Made by a program: the position numbers and the translations under genes. Positions 8,857 to 18,700 of a DNA stretch of 43,490 bases are shown here, one piece after another. The notes below the pieces were generated by a model that saw only the letters and a list, made by a program, of their open reading frames with translations, made no database searches and was not told where the DNA came from. The first letter of the stretch is position 1, and every line of letters starts with the position of its first letter. The stretch comes from Desulfobulbaceae bacterium (GTDB lineage: Bacteria; Desulfobacterota; Desulfobulbia; Desulfobulbales; Desulfobulbaceae), in NCBI GenBank assembly GCA_019163135.1, contig JAFLKR010000015.1:1-43490 (forward strand), in the 5' to 3' direction.

Positions 8857-9846
8857 TTACAGCAAGAGGTCCTTGCCTAAGATGGAAACCAGTTCGTCGG
8901 CAGCTCGGGTAGGGGCGACTTTGCCAATTTCTACATCATGTTTAATGCCGGGCAGCAGTTTTTGAATCTCCGGGTGTCGGTAAAACCAGCGTTCCAAGCC
9001 TTCATTCACCAGGAACCACATCCAGGACATGGATTGATCCTGCCGTTTTTTGTCCAATTCACCGCTGGATGTCATTATTTGCTTATGGGTGGTGATCGTT
9101 TCCCAGACTTCGGTGAGGCCTTTATTTTCCAAGGCGCTGCAGGTCATGACCGGTACCTCCCAGTTGGGAGACGAGGGGGTGACCAGATGCAAGGCGGTCT
9201 CATATTGACGTTTAGCCAATTTGGCCCGATTGACATTGTCCCCATCGGCTTTGTTGACGATGATCGCGTCAGCAACTTCCAAAACACCTTTTTTAATGCC
9301 CTGGAGTTCATCGCCGGCACCGGAAATTTGCAAGACGAGGAAAAAGTCGACCATCGAGGCGACGGTGGTCTCCGATTGGCCGACACCAACAGTTTCCACA
9401 ATGATAACGTCAAATCCGGCTGCTTCGCAGACCAGCATGGATTCGCGGGTTTTACGGGCCACACCGCCCAAACTGCCGCTTGATGGCGACGGCCGGATAA
9501 AGGCCATGTCATTAACAGCTAATTTTTCCATGCGGGTTTTGTCACCCAGAATGGAACCGCCGCTGCGGGTACTGCTCGGATCGATAGCCAGAACAGCGAC
9601 GCGATGTCCCAGTCGGGTAAGCATGGTGCCAAAACTTTCAATAAAGGTGCTCTTGCCGGCACCCGGTACGCCGGTAATGCCCAAGCGCACTGCTTTACCC
9701 GTATAGGGCAGCAGTTCATTGATGACATGTTTGGCAATCTCCTGATGCGTGGATAGGGTGCTTTCAACCAGGGTGATGGTTCGGGCAAGCATCAGGCGAT
9801 TATTATCCAAGACGCCCTGAATATAATAACTGGGATCTTTATGCAT
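8857..9846 (-). CDS. meaB: Methylmalonyl-CoA mutase-associated G-protein chaperone MeaB
   Basis: The protein has the MeaB/ArgK G3E-type GTPase core. It carries a P-loop GVPGAGKSTFIESFG, AIDPSSTRSGGSILGDKTRM, the switch/Walker-B-like VETVGVGQSE and the base-recognition NKADGDN. MeaB loads and protects adenosylcobalamin on methylmalonyl-CoA mutase and ejects damaged cofactor. The open frame extends upstream to a TTG at 9885 and an ATG at 9873. I prefer the ATG at 9846 (329 residues) because AAAGG lies six bases upstream, and because the earlier TTG start would sit inside a stable hairpin at 9882-9914. The gene directly follows the mutase gene on the same strand. Confidence 0.93.
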   Translation of the reverse strand: MHKDPSYYIQGVLDNNRLMLARTITLVESTLSTHQEIAKHVINELLPYTGKAVRLGITGVPGAGKSTFIESFGTMLTRLGHRVAVLAIDPSSTRSGGSILGDKTRMEKLAVNDMAFIRPSPSSGSLGGVARKTRESMLVCEAAGFDVIIVETVGVGQSETTVASMVDFFLVLQISGAGDELQGIKKGVLEVADAIIVNKADGDNVNRAKLAKRQYETALHLVTPSSPNWEVPVMTCSALENKGLTEVWETITTHKQIMTSSGELDKKRQDQSMSWMWFLVNEGLERWFYRHPEIQKLLPGIKHDVEIGKVAPTRAADELVSILGKDLLL

Positions 9847-9881
9847 ATCTAGCCTTTGGTAGAGGTTCGTCATGACAACAT

Positions 9882-9914
9882 ACAAACGGACGGATGTTTA
9901 GTCCGTCCGTTTGT
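9882..9914 (-). other. Intercistronic 13-bp stem-loop between mutase and meaB
   Basis: Arms 9882-9894 and 9902-9914 are perfectly complementary with a seven-base loop. No U-tract follows on the minus strand, so it is not a classical terminator. It more likely marks an RNA-processing or stability element that lets mutase and meaB be expressed at different levels. Confidence 0.6.
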
Positions 9915-9937
9915 GGTGTTCCCTATATGCTTAACTG

Positions 9938-12091
<2,154 letters not shown>

Positions 12092-12150
12092 GTCACTTGC
12101 TCCTTGTAATTATTGGGGGTTTATTTCTCATTTGAAAATAAAACAGACTG

Positions 12151-12198
12151 ATCCAACGACAATCGGCACCTAGAATCTGTTGCCGATTGTGGTTGGAT
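12151..12198 (-). terminator. Stem-loop with U-rich tail between epimerase and mutase genes
   Basis: Arms 12151-12168 and 12181-12198 pair over 18 positions with a single mismatch around a 12-base loop. On the minus strand the structure is followed a few bases later by TGTTTTATTTTC. It lies in the 166-base gap between mce and the mutase gene. It could terminate, or partly attenuate, transcription between them. Confidence 0.6.
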
Positions 12199-12257
12199 TC
12201 AGGGGTCGTGCGAACATTGAGGTGATCGTTGCCGCGAAAACCGCAATGCAGATCAAT

Positions 12258-12662
12258 TTAACCACGTTGAGAGATTTCGACTAAAACACCGCCAGTGGCT
12301 TTGGGATGGAGGAAGGCAATCTTACAACCGCCAGCACCGATACGGGGGGTCTGGTCGATCAGGGCGACACCTTTTTCTTTCAATTCTGCCAGAGCCTCTT
12401 CAATATTCTCTACGAGAAAAGCAACATGCTGGAAACCAGCGCCTTTTTTCTCGATGAATTTAGCAATCGGACCATCGGGAGATGTCGAAACCAGCAATTC
12501 CACTTCACTTTCTCCAACTGGAAAAAAAGCGGTGGTGACCTTCTGCTCGGCAACAGTTTCCGACCCATGAAGTTTGAGTCCCATAACATCAGTCCAGAAT
12601 TTGCTGCCTTCTTCCAAGCTGTTGACGGCGATGCCCAAATGGTCGATTTTAAGAATTTTCAT
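12258..12662 (-). CDS. mce: Methylmalonyl-CoA epimerase
   Basis: This 134-residue vicinal-oxygen-chelate protein interconverts (R)- and (S)-methylmalonyl-CoA. It starts MKILKIDHLGIAVNSLEEG, with the first metal-binding histidine in DHLGIAV. It also has GAGFQHVAFLVE (second His) and ends with GGVLVEISQRG, whose Glu completes the metal site. AAAGGAG eight bases upstream supports the ATG. Length and motifs are normal. The gene precedes the mutase gene on the same strand but is separated from it by a terminator-like hairpin. Confidence 0.96.
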   Translation of the reverse strand: MKILKIDHLGIAVNSLEEGSKFWTDVMGLKLHGSETVAEQKVTTAFFPVGESEVELLVSTSPDGPIAKFIEKKGAGFQHVAFLVENIEEALAELKEKGVALIDQTPRIGAGGCKIAFLHPKATGGVLVEISQRG

Positions 12663-12755
12663 GTTGTTCGCTCCTTTCCGTTAAGTTTTTTTTTGCCGAA
12701 AGTAGTAATGGACAAATATATGTTGAGAATAGAAGATAGAAAGTACCAATATGCT

Positions 12756-12815
12756 CAACATGATTATACCTGATAAGCAAAAATCTCCAGGTATAATTTA
12801 AACTTTAGCATGTTG
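12756..12815. promoter_or_regulatory. Interrupted inverted repeat upstream of mce
   Basis: A 17-base arm (12756-12772) pairs with two blocks on the other side: CAGGTATAAT at 12788-12797 and CATGTTG at 12809-12815. The repeat lies about 95 bases before the mce start. It contains TATAAT on both strands, but no good -35 element is visible. It could be an operator or part of the leader. The rest of the 12663-12936 gap shows nothing recognisable. Confidence 0.4.
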
Positions 12816-12936
12816 TTTTGAACTATTCCCGAAGCTGTTCTCTGCCTAATTTTTCCGACGATATCGTCCTTTTAAGGCTTCAAGAATATTTCACTGTACG
12901 GCGTATTTATATCAAATGCATCCATCATGTGAAGAA

Positions 12937-12968
12937 AAACTGCGCCGCAGCGATCTGCGGCGCAGTTT
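12937..12968 (-). terminator. Rho-independent terminator of the CoA-transferase operon
   Basis: A perfect 14-bp GC-rich stem (12937-12950 with 12955-12968, loop CGAT) lies 16 bases past the stop codon of the CoA-transferase beta gene. On the minus strand it is followed by TTTTCTTC. It should separate the CoA-transferase genes from mce. Confidence 0.9.
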
Positions 12969-12983
12969 GGTTGTTACATCTGC

Positions 12984-13784
12984 TTATTTGGCAGCTCGTT
13001 TGACGAAGACGCCGTTCGGGTCGACTTCTTCGCGAATCAAACGGACTTCTTCCACCGTCGGAGGTGCGAACTGCGTAACATCCGGGGCTACCAGCAATTC
13101 AAATCCAGTGGCAGCCTGGATGCTCTCAATCGTTTCACCGGGGAAGGTATGGAGAATGCGCATTCTTTTGGTCTTCTCCTCGAAGTCGAAAATACCTTTG
13201 GTGGTGATGAGCCGATAAGGTCCTTTGCCTTGCATGCCGGCTTTGTAACGAGCGCCAGGAGTGCCGTCAAGATGACCGGGGCTGGTAATGTAGGACAATT
13301 TCTCATTGAACTTCTTTTTGTCATGAGGAACGATGAGAATGGTCCGTTCACAGGACGCCGCCATATCGCTGGCGCCGCCGCTGCCAGGAAGCCGAACTTT
13401 TGGTTTCTGGTAGCCGTCCGGATAGTCGCCCATCATGGTGGAGTTGAGGTTGCCGTACATATCGACCTCAGCGCCACCGATGAAACCAAAGTCGGCAAAA
13501 CCGCGTTGGGTCAATTCAAAGGCTGCATTGAGTCCCTTCATGTAGGAAGCGCCGGTACCGGTTTTGGAATCACCGACCGAAATGGGCAATCCGTGTTTCA
13601 AGGGTGGGCCCATGGCGCCAGCCTCGAAGACCGGGATCAGTCCGGGGGCGTGGGTGAGTTTGGCCAGGAGAGACGCCACCATGGGTAACCCTGTCCCGAC
13701 AAAGACGATTTTATTATTTTCCAATATTTTTGCTCCCGCCACAACAATGATCTCTTGGGCGGTGTAATCCGTTGAAACTGTCAT
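12984..13784 (-). CDS. Glutaconate-type CoA-transferase, subunit B
   Basis: The 266-residue protein belongs to the class I CoA-transferase family (GctB-like). It has GTGLPMVASLLAKLTHAPGL and then VFEAGAMGP. The Glu of EAG occupies the place of the catalytic glutamate in the family's ENG/EAG motif, which forms the glutamyl-CoA thioester. GGAEVDMYGN and PGSGGASDMAA are further family landmarks. AAGGAG lies five bases before the ATG. The partner subunit gene lies 61 bases upstream on the same strand. The substrate cannot be read from sequence. Because propionate-pathway genes follow, acyl transfer among succinyl-, propionyl- or acetyl-CoA is a reasonable inference, but 2-hydroxyacid or glutaconate substrates remain possible. 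Confidence 0.85.
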   Translation of the reverse strand: MTVSTDYTAQEIIVVAGAKILENNKIVFVGTGLPMVASLLAKLTHAPGLIPVFEAGAMGPPLKHGLPISVGDSKTGTGASYMKGLNAAFELTQRGFADFGFIGGAEVDMYGNLNSTMMGDYPDGYQKPKVRLPGSGGASDMAASCERTILIVPHDKKKFNEKLSYITSPGHLDGTPGARYKAGMQGKGPYRLITTKGIFDFEEKTKRMRILHTFPGETIESIQAATGFELLVAPDVTQFAPPTVEEVRLIREEVDPNGVFVKRAAK

Positions 13785-13845
13785 GATGACTCCTTATCTG
13801 TAGGTTCCGAGAATTTCCGATTCAATGACGCAGGATGCTGGATAA

Positions 13846-14862
13846 TCAGGCCAGTCGCTCGCAGTGGTAGGACTCTGCAGCTTGGTCGGCCAACAACTTT
13901 TTGGTCGAGAATTTCTCGATGTAATCATCAAAATTTTCGACGCCAAAGATGTTCTCGTCATACCAGGCCTTCAACGCATCGGAGGACCCGCCTTTGACCA
14001 TTGGGGCGATAAGGGCGAGGAACTCGCGGATATGTTCACCATTGAAATAGTAATGCCGACGGCATGCACCCGGATAGGCGCCGTATGGTACCTGGATAAC
14101 CGCGTCAACCGCCGGGAAGGGGATCATGATATCCTTCGGATTGCTGGTGATCACTTCATGGGAGAGCAGTTGCTCGCAGGTGACGATGGTGTGGGCGGAA
14201 GCCATGGCGATTTCGGCGCAGGTGGCGTCTGTTCCACGGATGATGCAGTTACCGTACATATCGGCTGCCTGCACATGGATGAGACCGACGTTGGGATTGC
14301 TGGCCGGCAGCAAGGCAATTGGCCGTCCGGTGAAGGGGCAGTCTATAACCTTGGTGCGGCTGGTGTTCTTGATGTCGCCGCCGAGCGGTCCGCGGGTGGG
14401 GATGAACGGCAGCCCCATGGCGCCGGCTTTGAAGCGGGCGGACATGTTGTAGTTACTCCAGTCTTCGAATTCAATCATGCCGCGCTCGGCAAGATAGCGC
14501 CAGGCCGGACTCAGGCCATAGGCCTCATGTCCCCAGTAGGCCAGTTCGATCCTCTTGATGGAGCAATGGTCAGGCCTGACCATCATGGCGCCGGCGAGAA
14601 GTTCCGGAGCCATGGCTGCTGATTGAAAGGAGAGGGTAAGGTCTTTGAATCCCTGACGAACCATTTCGTGAACAGTAGCAACCGGCTGACGAAGATTGAC
14701 GAAACCGCCGATACCGACATTGTCCCCATTTTTGACAAAGCGAGACACGGCTTCTTTCAGCGTCATCCGTTTGTCTCTCATTGATTTATCTTTGTTGACA
14801 AGTGCTTCCCTTGCATCATCGGGTGATAAACCTGTCCAAACCATTTTAGCGTTGTTTTCCAA
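13846..14862 (-). CDS. Glutaconate-type CoA-transferase, subunit A
   Basis: The 338-residue alpha subunit contains the class I CoA-transferase opening MTLKEAVSRFVKNGDNVGIG, an oxyanion-type GGF loop, and later NPNVGLIHVQAADMYGNC. It is slightly longer at the N-terminus than typical GctA. The start is a TTG at 14862 with AAGAGG seven bases upstream. The ATG six codons later has no Shine-Dalgarno, so the TTG is preferred. It pairs with the subunit B gene 61 bases downstream. About 78 bases upstream of the start is a terminator-like hairpin with nine U residues, suggesting leader attenuation. Substrate specificity is unknown. Confidence 0.85.
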   Translation of the reverse strand: MENNAKMVWTGLSPDDAREALVNKDKSMRDKRMTLKEAVSRFVKNGDNVGIGGFVNLRQPVATVHEMVRQGFKDLTLSFQSAAMAPELLAGAMMVRPDHCSIKRIELAYWGHEAYGLSPAWRYLAERGMIEFEDWSNYNMSARFKAGAMGLPFIPTRGPLGGDIKNTSRTKVIDCPFTGRPIALLPASNPNVGLIHVQAADMYGNCIIRGTDATCAEIAMASAHTIVTCEQLLSHEVITSNPKDIMIPFPAVDAVIQVPYGAYPGACRRHYYFNGEHIREFLALIAPMVKGGSSDALKAWYDENIFGVENFDDYIEKFSTKKLLADQAAESYHCERLA

Positions 14863-14938
14863 TTTGTTACCTCTTCTTATCTATCTGACATTTTTGTTGC
14901 CCAGAGACCACCAAGTGGTTTCACGGGATCCCCCTTAC

Positions 14939-14989
14939 AAAAAAAAAGACCGACGAATACGAGATTAAAATCTCTTATTTCGCCGGTCT
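14939..14989 (-). promoter_or_regulatory. Terminator-like hairpin with U9 in the leader of the CoA-transferase operon
   Basis: On the minus strand a two-part stem ends in nine T residues (14947-14939). The outer arms are 14947-14959 and 14976-14989, and the inner arms are GAGATT and AATCTC. One outer pair is a G-U wobble only in the minus-strand RNA, which favours that direction. It lies about 78 bases before the CoA-transferase start. No minus-strand gene is recognised upstream of it for more than 2 kb, so it would act as a leader attenuator or as the 3' end of a small RNA. Confidence 0.7.
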
Positions 14990-15916
14990 CTTTTCTGACC
15001 CGATCTATAACAATACTCTGCTGTTATTAATATCATGTTCACCATATATTAAGCTAATTTTCCTCAAATGGTTCTATCCCGAATAGTTCGTGATATGTTC
15101 AGATGACTTGCTCGACCGGCCTTGCTTTTTTAAAGCATGAAACAAAGCCAATGTCGTCGGCAAGGGAAAAAAATGGCTTTTTCCTGCTGTCCGAGCGGAA
15201 AAGCCTTCAGCTAACGCTTTTTTTTATACTACCTCTTTCTTTCAATAAACCCTGCGGCTTGAGCTTGATAGCGTTTCTTAGCGCAGGTCAAAGGGGGAAT
15301 TTTTTTTTACGATGCAATCGAACCATGCAGCCATCAGCAAAAAAACAATAACCAATTAAAACTAAATAACATAAATTTAGCGTTTACCTATTTTAAGTCG
15401 GCCTGTTTGTCAATAGTAAAAAAAGAGCGGCAAGGTGCTGTGATTCGAAATCTACCCGCATTTTACGTTAAAATAATAAGATAAAATGAGGATGGCAAAA
15501 AGCTATTTTTTAGTGGGTATCTCACTGGTTAGTTTTTTTGCCGCAAGTTGGAGGGGCGATCGAGGGCGTCCAGTCGTTAATTTTAAAAAATATGATACGA
15601 TTTGCCTGTATACAATATTGTCGCAGCATTTGTTTTCGTGTAGGATTTTTTTAATTTTGGCAACCAGAGACCTTTAGCATGGGTGTTTCGTTTGGCTAAG
15701 AGATACCTTTTGAGTGCCTTTGGAGGTACGACTCGAAAATTTTAACTGAAGAGGCACTCGTCGGTTCGAAATAGACTGAACCCCAAAAAAATGTTTGGCG
15801 TTGTGCAACTTTTGCCGTGCATGAGTCATGTTTTTTTCGATAGTCTTTTTATTCCTTGGTAGATGGAAGCGGCTTACGCTTTACCGATCAATTCAAACAA
15901 AGAAAGGAGTTCGCGG
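14990..15916. other. AT-rich intergenic region of about 0.9 kb, no gene recognised
   Basis: This gap lies between the divergent CoA-transferase and adenosyltransferase operons. It is clearly more AT-rich than its surroundings and has several T-runs (for example near 15218-15225 and 15300-15308). It also holds an 8-bp inverted repeat (15712-15719 with 15752-15759). I see no protein with family resemblance, no cobalamin-riboswitch core and no tRNA. It may hold promoters, the CoA-transferase leader or an unrecognised small RNA. Confidence 0.5.
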
Positions 15917-16480
15917 ATGAAGGTTTACACAGGTGGCGGCGACAAAGGCAAAACAAGCCTTTTCTCAGGTGAAAGGGTCCCCAAGCATCATATCCGCATC
16001 GAGGCCTATGGCGATCTTGACGAACTCAATTCAATCCTGGGAGCAGTAGCCGCATACCTTCCAAATGGTGAACAGGAAATCCGCGATGATTTTGAAGGGA
16101 TTCAATCCAACCTTTTCCTGGCCGGAGCTTGGCTGGCGACCACCCCTGATTCTTCAGCCATGGGCTATCTGACCTCGCTACCTGCCACGGTTTCCAAGGA
16201 TCTGGAAGGGCGTATCGATGCCTTGTCCGAGGTCCTGCCGGTTTTGAAAGAATTCATCCTGCCGGGCGGACAACCGGTCGCCGCTTGGTCCCATGTGGCC
16301 AGAACCGTGTGCCGGCGCTGTGAGCGCCGGTTGACCGAACTGATCGAAGTCTCAGAGACGGAAAGCAACGAACTCGCCGCCATCCAGGTGTATCTGAACC
16401 GACTTTCTGATTATCTGTTTGTTTTAGCGCGCTATCTCAATAAGATTCTGGGAACAGCGGATAAGACCTGGAAAAAATAA
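15917..16480 (+). CDS. Cob(I)alamin adenosyltransferase, PduO type
   Basis: The 187-residue protein transfers the adenosyl group of ATP to cob(I)alamin, making the cofactor needed by methylmalonyl-CoA mutase. It begins MKVYTGGGDKGKTSLFSG, the ATP-binding motif of PduO-type enzymes. It continues with AYGDLDELNSILG, the ARTVCRRCERRL helix and LNRLSDYLFVLARYLN. The open frame extends 18 codons further upstream, but AAAGGAG seven bases before the ATG at 15917 fixes the start. Its stop overlaps the next gene's ATG by one base (TAATG), implying translational coupling with the flavin reductase-like protein. The link to the nearby mutase module is functional inference. Confidence 0.94.
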   Translation: MKVYTGGGDKGKTSLFSGERVPKHHIRIEAYGDLDELNSILGAVAAYLPNGEQEIRDDFEGIQSNLFLAGAWLATTPDSSAMGYLTSLPATVSKDLEGRIDALSEVLPVLKEFILPGGQPVAAWSHVARTVCRRCERRLTELIEVSETESNELAAIQVYLNRLSDYLFVLARYLNKILGTADKTWKK

Positions 16481-17148
16481 TGGATTTGTCCGCCCCGGCC
16501 TATAGAACCACGGTGCTTTCGCGGATCTGGCTGAATGAAGAAACCTTCGAACTAACCTGCACCCGTCCCCAAGGGTTGCAGTTCCTGGCTGGGCAATATG
16601 TAGCGCTGCTGGCGCAGGGAGAGGAACGGGAATACACCCTCCTCTCCCCGCCTGATGCGCTATCACTTCGTTTCCTTATTAAAAAGGTAACCGGGGGCCA
16701 ACTAAGCGTTGCCTTGGCGAACATCGCGCCGGGTGGAGTATTGGCCATGGGAAAGCCCAAAGGATATCTGACCTATCGTCCCACCGACCGTCCCGTCTAT
16801 TTTGTGGCTACCGGTGTGGGGATTGCGCCTTTTGTTGCCATGGCGGCCGATGGGGTCAGAGGGTTTCATTTGCTCCACGGTGCCCGGACCGGGGCCGGTC
16901 TTTTTTACCGGCAGGAACTGGCGGCCGCGGCTGGTCAATACATCCCCTGTCTTTCCGGCAAAGATCCTTCGATGGCAGCTCTGCCCGGCCTGTACCACGG
17001 CTATGTAACCGAATATCTGCAAGAAAATCTTAAGGGTGGTCCCTTTGACTTCTACCTTTGCGGTTCCAGGGCGATGATCCGTGATATGACCCACTTCCTC
17101 GATCAGCACCATCCTGACACCCGGATCTACAGCGAAGCCTACAGCTGA
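16480..17148 (+). CDS. Ferredoxin-NADP reductase-fold flavoprotein (Fre/PyrK-like)
   Basis: The 222-residue protein has a flavin-binding beta barrel (about 5-100) with REYTLLS at residues 50-56, the flavin-contacting RxYS/T-type motif. It is followed by a pyridine-nucleotide domain starting TGVGIAPFVA at about 111 and ending FYLCGSRAMI. It lacks the C-terminal cysteine cluster that binds 2Fe-2S in PyrK-type subunits, so electrons probably pass directly from NAD(P)H to flavin and an acceptor. It is translationally coupled to the corrinoid adenosyltransferase, whose substrate must be reduced to cob(I)alamin. A corrinoid-reductase role is therefore plausible but unproven. A general flavin reductase is the alternative. 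Confidence 0.8.
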   Translation: MDLSAPAYRTTVLSRIWLNEETFELTCTRPQGLQFLAGQYVALLAQGEEREYTLLSPPDALSLRFLIKKVTGGQLSVALANIAPGGVLAMGKPKGYLTYRPTDRPVYFVATGVGIAPFVAMAADGVRGFHLLHGARTGAGLFYRQELAAAAGQYIPCLSGKDPSMAALPGLYHGYVTEYLQENLKGGPFDFYLCGSRAMIRDMTHFLDQHHPDTRIYSEAYS

Positions 17149-17211
17149 GCAACGACACCTCCCCCTGATCGTTGATATCAGTTGAAAATAAGAAATATGG
17201 CTTGGCAACGT

Positions 17212-18588
17212 TCAGATCTGGCCCTGCATATAGCGATGCATGGATTCGGCGGCATCCAGACCCTGGCAGACCGCCTTGGCCACCGTCTGCGGGCCGAGTA
17301 CGGTATCGCCTCCGGCAAAGATCCATTCGACGCTGGTCTGCAGGGTAACCGGATCAACCACATAGGTGCCTCTGGAGGTAATTGCCACCGGGACGGTCTC
17401 GTCATGCACCGGGATGACCTTCTGGCCGACCGCGGCGATCAGGGCGTCGGCCTCCAGAACAAAATTAGTACCTTCCATCGGTACCGGTTTGCGCCGGCCC
17501 GAACCATCCGGCTCGCCCGGCTGCATGCGAATGCATTCCACCCCGGTGATTCGACCCTCGCTGGCCAAGGCTTTGACCGGGGCCACCAGAAACTCCAAAC
17601 GAACGCCTTCCTGCTCCACATGATGCACTTCGACCGCCGAGGCCGGCATCTCCTCGCGGGTGCGGCGATAGAGGATGGTCACCTCTTTCCAGCCGGAGCG
17701 CAGGGCCACCCGGGCGACATCGATGGCGACATTGCCGCCGCCGACCACCACGACCCGATCGCCAAGGGCGACTTCGCGGCCAGTGAGCACTTGGCCTAAG
17801 TAATCGATCCCGGACATTACCCCTTGCGTGTCGTCTTCGCCCGGAATCCCTAATTTTCGGCTTTCATAGGCGCCAATTCCCAGGAAAACCGAGGCGTATC
17901 CCTGATCCCGCAGCTCGGAAAGAGTCAGGTCGCTGCCCACGGTAATCCCGGTTTTGACATTGACCCCGCACTGCTGCAGGGCATACAGTTCGGCGCCGAT
18001 AATATTGCGGGGCAAGCGGTAGTTGGGGATGCCGACACTGAGCATGCCGCCGAACACCGGGAGCGATTCAAACACCGTGCAGCTGTAGCCTTTATGGGCG
18101 AGGGCATGGGCCACGGTGATTCCCGCCGGTCCGGAACCGATCACCGCCACCTTGATCCCGTTGCGCGGAGCACAGCGCGGCGACAGGTTTTTACCGTTGA
18201 TGATCATCCAATCGGCAAGAAAGCGTTCGAGCAGACCGATGGCCACCGGCTGATCTTTTTTGCCGCGGATGCAGGCGCCTTCACATTGGAATTCATGGGG
18301 ACAGACCCGGGAACAGATCGACGGCATGGAACTGGTTTCCCGGATGGTCCAGTAGGCCTGTTCAAATTTGCCCTGGCGCAGTAGTTCGATGAAGCGGGGG
18401 ATGTCGTTGCCGATGGGGCAACCCATCACGCACAGCGGTTTACGGCATTGGAGGCAGCGTTGCGCTTCAATCAGCGCGGTCGCCTCGTCAAATCCCTTGG
18501 AGACTTCATCGAAATTATCGAGTCGTTCCTCCGGATTGAGCTCTCGCGGCTGTTGCCGAGGAATGGCCAGTTGTTCCCTGATATTCAT
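17212..18588 (-). CDS. gltD: Glutamate synthase small subunit-like NADPH oxidoreductase (GltD family)
   Basis: This 458-residue flavoprotein has an N-terminal iron-sulfur region (CLQCRKPLCVMGCP, then CSRVCPHEFQCEGAC). An FAD Rossmann fold follows (VIGSGPAGITVAHALAHKG), then an NADP-binding fold (VVGGGNVAIDVARVAL), and a terminal FAD motif GGDTVLGPQTVAKA. GltD supplies electrons to the large glutamate synthase subunit. Stand-alone homologues include NfnB and other NADPH-ferredoxin enzymes. No large gltB gene is in the window, and the gene stands alone facing the Fre-like gene, so the electron partner is unknown. The frame extends 19 codons upstream. ATG 18588 gives the best family-like N-terminus (MNIREQLAIPRQQPRELNP), although its Shine-Dalgarno is weak. 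Confidence 0.85.
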   Translation of the reverse strand: MNIREQLAIPRQQPRELNPEERLDNFDEVSKGFDEATALIEAQRCLQCRKPLCVMGCPIGNDIPRFIELLRQGKFEQAYWTIRETSSMPSICSRVCPHEFQCEGACIRGKKDQPVAIGLLERFLADWMIINGKNLSPRCAPRNGIKVAVIGSGPAGITVAHALAHKGYSCTVFESLPVFGGMLSVGIPNYRLPRNIIGAELYALQQCGVNVKTGITVGSDLTLSELRDQGYASVFLGIGAYESRKLGIPGEDDTQGVMSGIDYLGQVLTGREVALGDRVVVVGGGNVAIDVARVALRSGWKEVTILYRRTREEMPASAVEVHHVEQEGVRLEFLVAPVKALASEGRITGVECIRMQPGEPDGSGRRKPVPMEGTNFVLEADALIAAVGQKVIPVHDETVPVAITSRGTYVVDPVTLQTSVEWIFAGGDTVLGPQTVAKAVCQGLDAAESMHRYMQGQI

Positions 18589-18700
18589 AATGACACCGTC
18601 TGGGGAAAAATATTGAGGTTGACGCATAGTTGTTACCAGGAACAATGCCGAGTGACAATCAGGAAGCGCTGTCGATACGATGGTGGAATGATAATATTAA

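Noticed and set aside
15103-15677. Short plus-strand frames in the AT-rich gap
   Set aside because: Low-complexity composition, no ribosome-binding site, no family resemblance.
15752-15782. GGTTCGAAAT, resembling a tRNA T-loop
   Set aside because: The flanking bases do not pair as a T-stem and no acceptor or anticodon arms are present.
15661-15916. Possible cobalamin riboswitch upstream of the adenosyltransferase
   Set aside because: The B12-box core and its conserved flanking helices could not be found; only an 8-bp inverted repeat is present.
16480-18588. Nfn-type electron-bifurcating pair (Fre-like plus GltD-like genes)
   Set aside because: The genes are convergent, and the small protein lacks the iron-sulfur ligands and length of NfnA.
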